From contig DDXM01000051.1 in the NCBI GenBank assembly GCA_002347485.1, forward strand, positions 6,395 through 33,715: a stretch of 27,321 nt of DNA, written 5' to 3'. Shown here one piece after another: positions 21,983 to 27,321 of the stretch. The position numbers and the translations under genes were made by a program. The notes below the pieces were generated by a model that was not told where the DNA came from, did no database searches, and saw nothing but the letters and a program-made list of their open reading frames with translations. The DNA is from Anaerolineaceae bacterium UBA2260. Its GTDB lineage: Bacteria; Chloroflexota; Anaerolineae; Anaerolineales; Anaerolineaceae. Numbering within the stretch: the first letter of the stretch is position 1; every line of letters starts with the position of its first letter.

Positions 21983-23485
21983 ATGCAGGAAAAACTGGAA
22001 AAATTTAAGCAATTGATCGCCCAAGTGGTCGACCTGGGCAGGGCAGAAGCTCTGCTTGGCTGGGATCAGCTGACCTACATGCCGCGCGGCGGCGCGGAGG
22101 ACCGCGGCAATATCCTTGAAACCGTGGCGGGGCTTTCGCACGAGATGTTCACCTCAAAGGAAATGGGCGACCTGCTGACTGAGCTCGCGCCATATGTTGA
22201 CACCCTCGACCCGGATTCTGATGACGCCTGCCTGATCAAGCGCACGGCGCATGATTACGAGAAAAGCACAAAAGTGCCCACCGAGTGGGTGGCGGAATTC
22301 GCGCGCGTCACCACCCTCGGGCAGATAGCCTGGGAAGAAGCCAAGGCGGCGGATGATTTCGAGGTTTTCCGCCCGCACCTGGAGAAAGTTATGGAACTGC
22401 GCCGGGCGTACGCGGATTTCTTCAAGCCTTACGACCATGTTTACGATCCCCTGCTGGATGACTTTGAACCGGGGATGAAAACCAGCGAGGTGAAAGCTAT
22501 CTTCGACGCGCTACGTCCGCAGCAGGTTCGATTATTAAAAGAGATCGCCGCCAAACCGGTGATCGATGATTCCTTCCTGCATATCCCTTACGAAGAGCAG
22601 GGGCAGTGGGATTTTGGTGTGGATGTGATCACGCGCTTTGGCTACGACTGGAATCGCGGCCGGCAGGATAAATCCGTGCACCCCTTCACCACTGGCTTCG
22701 GGATCGATGATGTGCGCATCACCACGCGCTTCGACCCGGAACGGGCGGCTTCAGCGCTTTTCAGCACCATGCACGAAGCCGGGCACGCCATGTATGAGCA
22801 GGGCGTGAGCAAAACGCTGCGCCGCACCCCGCTGGCCAACGGCGCTTCGATGGCCGTGCACGAGTCGCAATCGCGCATGTGGGAGAACCTGGTTGGGCGA
22901 TCAAAGGCTTTCTGGCAATTCTTTTACCCGCGTCTGGTCAAACAGTTCCCGGCGCAGCTGGGCAACGTCAGCCAGGAGCAGTTCTACCGCGGCATCAACA
23001 AAGTGGAACCCTCCCTGATTCGCGTGGAAGCGGATGAAGCCACCTACAACCTGCATATCATGCTGCGCCTTGAGCTCGAGATCGCGTTGATGGAAGGCAG
23101 CCTGCAGGTGGGCGACCTACCGCAGGTGTGGAACCGCAAGATGGAGGAATACCTCGGCGTGGTGCCCCCGACCAACCGCGAGGGCGTGCTGCAGGATGTG
23201 CACTGGTCTGGCGGCATGATGGGCTACTTCCCGACCTACGCATTGGGTAACCTGGTTTCCGCTCAACTGTGGGAGAAGATCCACCTGGATATCCCAAACC
23301 TGGAAAAACAGATCAGCGAAGGTAAATTCGAGGATTTATTGCACTGGCTGCGCTTGAACATCCATCAGCACGGCGCGAAGTTCGAGCCTCAGGTGCTGGT
23401 AAAACGGGTAACCGGCTCGACCATTCAACCTGAGCCATACATCAGGTATCTGCGCGGCAAATATTCCGAGATCTATAATCTCTAG
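21983..23485 (+). CDS. M32-family (Taq) metallocarboxypeptidase
   Basis: The 500-residue protein is a clear M32 carboxypeptidase, a cytosolic zinc enzyme releasing C-terminal amino acids. The zinc site is H-E-A-G-H at 264-268 with E294 in the following H-E-S-Q-S-R block. Family motifs D-V-R-I-T-T-R-F, G-V-L-Q-D-V-H-W-S-G-G and G-Y-F-P-T-Y-A-L-G-N are all present. The usual form of the site is H-E-x-G-H, so it looks active. I chose the ATG at 21983 with TGGAG upstream instead of the TTG at 21971, which overlaps that site. It is probably co-transcribed with the dehydrogenase gene. Confidence 0.95.
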   Translation: MQEKLEKFKQLIAQVVDLGRAEALLGWDQLTYMPRGGAEDRGNILETVAGLSHEMFTSKEMGDLLTELAPYVDTLDPDSDDACLIKRTAHDYEKSTKVPTEWVAEFARVTTLGQIAWEEAKAADDFEVFRPHLEKVMELRRAYADFFKPYDHVYDPLLDDFEPGMKTSEVKAIFDALRPQQVRLLKEIAAKPVIDDSFLHIPYEEQGQWDFGVDVITRFGYDWNRGRQDKSVHPFTTGFGIDDVRITTRFDPERAASALFSTMHEAGHAMYEQGVSKTLRRTPLANGASMAVHESQSRMWENLVGRSKAFWQFFYPRLVKQFPAQLGNVSQEQFYRGINKVEPSLIRVEADEATYNLHIMLRLELEIALMEGSLQVGDLPQVWNRKMEEYLGVVPPTNREGVLQDVHWSGGMMGYFPTYALGNLVSAQLWEKIHLDIPNLEKQISEGKFEDLLHWLRLNIHQHGAKFEPQVLVKRVTGSTIQPEPYIRYLRGKYSEIYNL

Positions 23486-23491
23486 ATTGGC

Positions 23492-23528
23492 AAAAAAAGT
23501 GCGGGGTGACTGATAACAGCCACCCCGC
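23492..23528. terminator. Terminator between the M32 and MFS genes
   Basis: Perfect 8-bp arms GCGGGGTG (23501-23508) and CACCCCGC (23521-23528) have a 12-base loop. On the minus strand the tail is AC followed by seven T, good for the MFS gene; the plus-strand tail TATTTC is weaker. Confidence 0.82.
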
Positions 23529-23550
23529 TATTTCATACTGGATGTTTCGC

Positions 23551-24834
23551 TCAGGCGTTGACTTCAGCAGCAACCGCCGCCTGGATGGATGGTCTGAGGG
23601 CTTCCAATTCTGAGACTTCCCGCACGAAGTAGGACAAAGCGCCAACGATCATCACCAGCCCGCCGCCCGCCCAGTACCATACCTGCAACCCCACCCACTC
23701 CGCGACAGGCGCGGCGATGAGCAAAGCGATGGGCATCATCATGGCGCACAGGCTGTTGATGAGCCCCAGCACACGACCCTGCATTTCGGGCTCGATGCGG
23801 CTTTGCATGATCGCCTGCAGCGGACCGTTGGCAATGGGATTCATAAAACCGAGGAACGCCATGCCCACAACAGCCAGCCAGAACATGTTCGCGGGCGCGA
23901 TACCAAAGATGAACACACCCAAACCCAGGCCAATGACGCCCAGCAGACTGGTGTGTACGCGGTTTTTGAAACCACCCCAAACGCCCAGTGTTAATCCGCC
24001 AATCACGATTCCAATCCCCATGATCGATTCCAGCAGGCTCAACTGCCAGACCCCGCCCTTGAAGTGCTCGGTGACCATCAGGGGCATGAGTGTGCCACTG
24101 GGCGTGAGCAGGAAGTTGAGGAAAGCCGCGATCAGCGCGAGGTAAAGCATACCTTTCCATTTCTTCAGGTAGGTGAATCCTTCTCCAACATCGCGCAGGA
24201 GCATGCGGGGCGTGATCATGCGGGAGGCATCCTTGCGCACCGGCTGGGGAATGCGGATGAAAAACAGGGGGGTGATGGCGATGAACGCGGTGACCACATC
24301 CACAGCGACGACCTGGTAGAACTGCAGCAGCGTCATCAACAGCGCGCCCAGGGGGGGAGCCACGATATTCAACCCGCCGCGCACCGCCTGGTTGAGACCG
24401 GCGAAGCGCGAAAGGTGTTTATCGGGAACCATCAGCGCGGTGGAGGCTTGCATCGCCGGCCAGTGGAAGATCCCTCCCAGCGAGCGCAGGAACATAGCCA
24501 CGAAGATATGCCACATCTGGATCATGTCAAACGCGAAGAGCAACACCAGCGCCAGGGTCGTGATGGCGATGAAACTATCCGCGATGATCATCACCAGGCG
24601 GCGGTTCAGGCGGTCCACATAGGCGCCGGCGAAAGGCGCCAGCAGCACTTCTGGCAACAGCGCGATCAGCGTGGCAGTGGCCAGAATCGCCGCAGAACCG
24701 GTCTCCTGGGTGATGTACCAGACCAGGGCGAACTGCACGAGACCGCTGCCGAGCAGCGAGAAAAGCTGAGCGCCCCATATGGGCAGGAATTTTCGCTTCC
24801 AATCCAATCCAACAATGTAGGCTTGATTTTCCAT
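23551..24834 (-). CDS. Major facilitator superfamily transporter
   Basis: The 427-residue protein has about twelve membrane helices. The loop after helix 2 carries A-P-F-A-G-A-Y-V-D-R-L-N-R-R, the D-R-x-x-R-R form of MFS motif A seen in the MefA/enterobactin-exporter-like group of drug and siderophore exporters. Helix-rich repeats such as L-G-S-G-L-V-Q-F-A-L-V-W-Y-I-T near the N-terminus also fit that group. The substrate is unknown. The gene follows the DUF2089/SHOCT pair on the same strand after 76 bases and may be their target or co-transcribed. The ATG at 24834 has no good ribosome binding site; TATTGT lies 10 bases upstream. Confidence 0.9.
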   Translation of the reverse strand: MENQAYIVGLDWKRKFLPIWGAQLFSLLGSGLVQFALVWYITQETGSAAILATATLIALLPEVLLAPFAGAYVDRLNRRLVMIIADSFIAITTLALVLLFAFDMIQMWHIFVAMFLRSLGGIFHWPAMQASTALMVPDKHLSRFAGLNQAVRGGLNIVAPPLGALLMTLLQFYQVVAVDVVTAFIAITPLFFIRIPQPVRKDASRMITPRMLLRDVGEGFTYLKKWKGMLYLALIAAFLNFLLTPSGTLMPLMVTEHFKGGVWQLSLLESIMGIGIVIGGLTLGVWGGFKNRVHTSLLGVIGLGLGVFIFGIAPANMFWLAVVGMAFLGFMNPIANGPLQAIMQSRIEPEMQGRVLGLINSLCAMMMPIALLIAAPVAEWVGLQVWYWAGGGLVMIVGALSYFVREVSELEALRPSIQAAVAAEVNA

Positions 24835-24910
24835 TTTCCATCCGACAATAGTGAATTAACCCGGGGCGCACCCGTGCACCGGAAGCAATGATGATGATAT
24901 ATTTCGAAAT

Positions 24911-25309
24911 TTATTCGATGAAAACCTCGACGTGCTCGCCGTCCTCGTCGTCGTACACATCCATGATCTGACCTGTCTCACCGGATGCCAAAGCTTCCGC
25001 CATGCGGGCGGGGTCGAGACCTTCCACCTCGGGCGAGAAACGCATGCCCATGCGGATGCCCGCGTTGACCATACCGATCGGCAGGCGAATATTGACGCGC
25101 GTGCGGCCGGTATCCGTGTCGGTAACCCGCACCCTGAAGAATCGCCCGCCGCTTTTACCGCCGGCAAAACCGGATGCGGCACGCTCGTCGGTTTCTGACT
25201 TGCGCGAGGTGCTGTCGAGCGCCTTGAGGAGTTCGGTCGCCACTTCAGCGGTAATCTTGCCTTCCTGCACCATCTTGAGTACTTTTAATCGTTCTTCACT
25301 TGTGGCCAT
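24911..25309 (-). CDS. SHOCT-like/YvlB-N-terminal-type protein
   Basis: The 132-residue protein begins with a helical hairpin (about 4-31), E-E-R-L-K-V-L-K-M-V-Q-E-G-K-I-T-A-E, the SHOCT-like motif found at the N-terminus of YvlB/LiaX-type stress proteins. A glycine/serine linker follows and then a beta-rich part (about 58-132) with F-F-R-V-R-V-T-D-T-D-T-G and the acidic end D-V-Y-D-D-E-D-G-E-H-V-E-V-F-I-E. The function is unknown; relatives accompany envelope-stress or DUF2089 genes. Its ATG overlaps the stop of the DUF2089 gene (TAATG), so the two products are made together. Confidence 0.8.
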   Translation of the reverse strand: MATSEERLKVLKMVQEGKITAEVATELLKALDSTSRKSETDERAASGFAGGKSGGRFFRVRVTDTDTGRTRVNIRLPIGMVNAGIRMGMRFSPEVEGLDPARMAEALASGETGQIMDVYDDEDGEHVEVFIE

Positions 25310-25740
25310 TACTTCCCCTCCCTGGCAGAACCGGATGCTGCCTCGCTAAATTTTTCACCGCGTAATCTGGCCTGGGCTTCCTCCCAGGAGATCTCTCCCC
25401 TGTCAAGGCGGTCGAGGATCTCGCGGCGGTCCTCCGCGGTGAGCGAGAGCGGCGCTTCCTCCTTGCCGGGCTCATAGCCCAGCGCGCGCACGATTTCGGT
25501 GAGCCGGCTGCGCAGGGTGGGGTACGAGAGATTCATCTCATCCTCCATGCGGTTCAAGCGACCCTCGCACTTCACGAAGGTCAGAAGGAACTGCATTTGC
25601 TCAGGGGTGAGGTGCCCAAAGGGGGTGTGTTCAGCTGTGAAATGACCTTCGATGGTCGTGTCGCAATTTACGCAATATAGGCGCGTCACCACCAGGTCAG
25701 AATCACATACCGGGCATTTGCTTAATGTATTTTTGATCAT
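25309..25740 (-). CDS. DUF2089-family zinc-ribbon putative transcription regulator
   Basis: The 143-residue protein has three parts. A zinc ribbon with C-P-V-C (C9, C12) and C-V-N-C (C23, C26) comes first. The DUF2089 helical core (about 40-90) follows, L-T-P-E-Q-M-Q-F-L-L-T-F-V and M-N-L-S-Y-P-T-L-R-S-R-L, which resembles a helix-turn-helix. A C-terminal helical hairpin at about 102-129 matches the SHOCT-like motif of the next gene. A DNA-binding regulator is the usual inference for this family but is not proven. It is the first gene of a coupled pair. An AT-rich promoter region lies upstream, and AAGGCGG and GCAGG precede the ATG. Confidence 0.85.
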   Translation of the reverse strand: MIKNTLSKCPVCDSDLVVTRLYCVNCDTTIEGHFTAEHTPFGHLTPEQMQFLLTFVKCEGRLNRMEDEMNLSYPTLRSRLTEIVRALGYEPGKEEAPLSLTAEDRREILDRLDRGEISWEEAQARLRGEKFSEAASGSAREGK

Positions 25741-25814
25741 CCTGCACCGCCTTTTACCGTCGCGAATGTTGTGGTTTAGTTAAAAATCAACAACTACATT
25801 AAATAATTTCTAAT

Positions 25815-25842
25815 ATAATAACATAATATTGAATAAAGTCAA
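25815..25842 (-). promoter_or_regulatory. Promoter of the DUF2089 operon in an AT-rich island
   Basis: On the minus strand TTGACT (25842-25837) and TATTAT (25820-25815) are 16 bases apart. The leader would be about 68 bases. Just upstream, CAATA-7-TATTG (25852-25868) is a dyad that could be a regulator site. The island from about 25770 to 25870 is over 80% A+T and holds no coding signal. Confidence 0.55.
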
Positions 25843-25897
25843 CACTAAAATCAATAATATTAATATTGTGACGAAACTTGTTCCAACGTTTGAGGAT

Positions 25898-26275
25898 TTA
25901 TTTTTCTTCGTCGCGATTGATATGGCGTTCGCCCTTTAGTAACCAGCTGCCTTTGCGGTTATCCACATCTTTTGGCGCCCGGTCGTAATAGATCTCGAAG
26001 ATCTGCCCGCTGTCGACTGCCACCCTGAAGTAAAAACGCCCGACGCCCCACGAACCACTGCGCGCGGCGTTGGCGAGGTGGGCGGGCGTCATGTTGTCAG
26101 CCATCCTGCCGCGGCGGGCATAATCCACCCACTCTTCATGAACAGCGGTGATCGTGTAGCCTACACCGCGCCAGGTAAATCGTTGCGGACACGTAGGGGA
26201 TTTCTCCCGCACGGGCGGAGTATCATATTCCACCTCGATCGGTTCATCAATAAAACGAAAGGGTCTTGTCTTCAT
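25898..26275 (-). CDS. DUF6504-family protein
   Basis: The 125-residue protein resembles the DUF6504 family: F-I-D-E-P-I-E-V near the start, C-P-Q-R-F-T-W-R-G-V-G-Y at about 29-40, E-E-W-V-D-Y-A-R-R-G-R-M near 46-57, then G-S-W-G-V-G-R-F-Y-F-R-V and I-Y-Y-D-R-A-P-K-D. This conserved pattern of aromatic and arginine residues suggests a small beta-rich fold. The function is unknown; I recall the domain also next to Y-family polymerase-like proteins, but nothing here supports a repair role. It lies 33 bases after the metal transporter gene and is probably in its operon. Confidence 0.75.
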   Translation of the reverse strand: MKTRPFRFIDEPIEVEYDTPPVREKSPTCPQRFTWRGVGYTITAVHEEWVDYARRGRMADNMTPAHLANAARSGSWGVGRFYFRVAVDSGQIFEIYYDRAPKDVDNRKGSWLLKGERHINRDEEK

Positions 26276-26308
26276 CTTATTCGCTTTCGACAGACGCGAG
26301 ATTCGCGC

Positions 26309-27211
26309 TCAATCCTTCCAGTCATGCGGCTCGAGGTGCACGTAGGCGCGGTCAACGTTGGGGAAGGCTTCCAGTTTGCGGATCACATCGTCGGATATCT
26401 CGTGGGATTCGCGCAGCGTCTTCTGACCATCAACATTAATATGCACGTCGATCATCAAACGCGGGCCGACATAATCCGTCATGATGTGGTGAACTTTCAA
26501 AACGCCAGGCACTTCCTCTACCGCGCTGACAAAGGCTTCCACTTCCTCGCGCGATGCCCCACGACCGGTGAGAAAACCGAGGTTCTCTCGCCCGGCGAGG
26601 AATGCGTTGCGGAATATCCACAGCGCGACGAGGAAACCGGCGATCGGGTCAGCCAGTGGGTGAATGAAGTTGGAACCAAGCACGCCGAGAAACGCGGCCA
26701 GCGAAGAAAGCACATCACTCAGGTTGTCACGCGCGGTGGTGGCCAGCGTGGGGCTGAGGATGCGCTTGCTGATGCGACTGATCGTGAGGTACATAAAAAC
26801 CTTGATCCCCGCGCTCGCCAGCAGGATGATGATGGGAAGGTCGAGTGTAATGGGGGTGAGCGTGTTTTGCATGTAGCGGTTGATCGCGTTGCGCGCGGCT
26901 TCAAAACCCGCAAAGGCCATCGAAGCGGTTACCACCAGCCCGACCAGCGGCTCATACCTGGAATGACCCTGCGGATGAGAGAGGTCGGGCGGACGTAAAG
27001 CCATCCACAACCCCAGCACCATCAATACAGAATAGATGACATCGGAGACCGAGTTGGCAGCGTCGGAGTAAATCGCGGCAGACCCTGACAGGTAGGCTAC
27101 AATCCCCTTGGCGACCGCCAGCAGGAGGTTGCCGCCAAGCGTGATGAAAATGGCTACCCGGTAGAACCGTTCCTGTTCCGGATTAGGTTGGTGTTTTCTT
27201 ACCCACTGCAC
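26309..27211 (-). CDS. Cation diffusion facilitator (CDF) metal transporter
   Basis: A 300-residue CDF protein with six membrane helices (about 18-200) and a C-terminal cytosolic dimer domain (about 210-295) containing H-H-I-M-T-D-Y-V-G-P-R-L-M-I-D-V-H-I-N. Candidate metal residues are D50, N53 and D57 in helix 2 (N-x-x-x-D) and D-N-L-S-D in helix 5 (D-x-x-x-D). The histidines common in zinc-type CDFs are replaced, so manganese or iron is as likely as zinc. It exports divalent metal by proton antiport. The start is GTG at 27211 with AAAGGA upstream. The leader contains a terminator-like hairpin. DUF6504 follows in the same operon. Confidence 0.9.
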   Translation of the reverse strand: MQWVRKHQPNPEQERFYRVAIFITLGGNLLLAVAKGIVAYLSGSAAIYSDAANSVSDVIYSVLMVLGLWMALRPPDLSHPQGHSRYEPLVGLVVTASMAFAGFEAARNAINRYMQNTLTPITLDLPIIILLASAGIKVFMYLTISRISKRILSPTLATTARDNLSDVLSSLAAFLGVLGSNFIHPLADPIAGFLVALWIFRNAFLAGRENLGFLTGRGASREEVEAFVSAVEEVPGVLKVHHIMTDYVGPRLMIDVHINVDGQKTLRESHEISDDVIRKLEAFPNVDRAYVHLEPHDWKD

Positions 27212-27233
27212 AGGATGTTTCCTTTATCCATAT

Positions 27234-27284
27234 AAAAAACCTCAAGGATTTGCCTTCCATGACGAAGGAAGTACACCTTTGAGG
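27234..27284 (-). terminator. Terminator or attenuator hairpin before the CDF gene
   Basis: On the minus strand CCTCAAAGG (27284-27276) pairs with CCTTGAGG (27247-27240) through a bulge, an inner hairpin uses CCTTC/GAAGG (27253-27268), and six T follow at 27239-27234. The T-run ends only 22 bases before the GTG start, so this either ends an upstream minus-strand gene or lies in the leader of the CDF transcript. Confidence 0.55.
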
Positions 27285-27302
27285 CTTTCCGTACATACCA
27301 AT

Positions 27303-27320
27303 GGACTGGTGAACCTGTCC
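27303..27320. repeat. 18-base imperfect palindrome at the right edge
   Basis: GGACTGGTGAACCTGTCC is symmetric except for a T-T mismatch. It could fold as a short hairpin in the putative leader of the CDF gene or be a dimer binding site. The window ends one base later, so its context is cut. Confidence 0.4.
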
Positions 27321-27321
27321 T

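Noticed and set aside
24064..24891. 275-codon plus-strand open frame opposite the MFS gene
   Set aside because: It is rich in H, Q, R, E and G with no recognisable domain, and lies antisense to a clear twelve-helix transporter; a high-GC shadow frame.
27199..27321. Short minus-strand frames open through the CDF leader to the window edge
   Set aside because: Several frames are open by chance over only about 110 bases and all run through the hairpin and T-tract; no recognisable protein.
1..27321. tRNA, rRNA, CRISPR array, insertion sequence or prophage genes
   Set aside because: I saw no cloverleaf with a CCA-type end, no conserved rRNA blocks, no regularly spaced repeats and no transposase, integrase or phage proteins.

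Overview
The window is about 27.3 kb of roughly 60% GC, gene-dense bacterial chromosome. I can support 28 protein genes (one cut by the left edge) and one orphan coding remnant. I see no rRNA, tRNA, CRISPR array or insertion sequence, and no stretch over 300 bases without a gene. The gene set (NfeD-slipin pair, G5/3D wall protein, M32 carboxypeptidase, roadblock protein, DUF2089 regulator, DUF6504 protein, MacAB-type exporter) and the mix of leaderless and Shine-Dalgarno starts suggest Chloroflexota, most likely Anaerolineae. That placement is inference from protein style, not a database match.

Layout. 1-605 (-): N-terminal part of a YfcC-type transporter. 722-2513 (+): YgjP-like metallopeptidase and a BioF2/CelD-type GNAT protein. 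2571-6769 (-): membrane-anchored M20 peptidase, CBS-pair protein, RimI-like acetyltransferase, then the nfeD-slipin operon; hairpin terminators separate most units. 7007-9267 (+): G5/3D wall protein overlapping rsmA. 9264-11825 (-): dolichyl-phosphate-mannose-synthase-type glycosyltransferase, roadblock protein, EamA exporter and a 91-residue unknown. 11957-12157 (+): PspC. 12252-15589 (-): fusion protein, ATPase and permease of a MacAB-type exporter, with touching or overlapping ends. 15649-16896 (+): an unfamiliar membrane-anchored HExxH protein divergent from that exporter. 16919-17296 (-): FmdB zinc ribbon. 17376-18772 (+): divergent guanylate kinase-like protein coupled to a rhomboid protease. 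18857-20902 (-): coding remnant, L,D-transpeptidase and a DUF3109-like cysteine-cluster protein. 21010-23485 (+): short-form phosphoglycerate dehydrogenase and M32 carboxypeptidase. 23551-25740 (-): DUF2089 regulator, SHOCT-like protein and MFS transporter. 25898-27211 (-): CDF metal transporter and DUF6504 protein.

Themes. Much of the window concerns the envelope: a three-gene exporter, a rhomboid, slipin/NfeD, L,D-transpeptidase, a 3D-domain protein and two membrane-anchored hydrolases. Two initiation modes are visible. Most genes have a purine-rich ribosome binding site, but at least seven have none and instead carry a -10-like box 6, 7 or 10 bases before the ATG, as expected for leaderless or nearly leaderless mRNAs. 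Convincing -35/-10 promoters precede the YfcC, CBS, roadblock and DUF2089 genes, two of them with dyads at the predicted start of transcription. The most promising unexplained items are the HExxH protein, the paired DUF2089/SHOCT proteins sharing one helical motif, the guanylate kinase-like protein with altered GMP-site residues, and the non-canonical start of rsmA.
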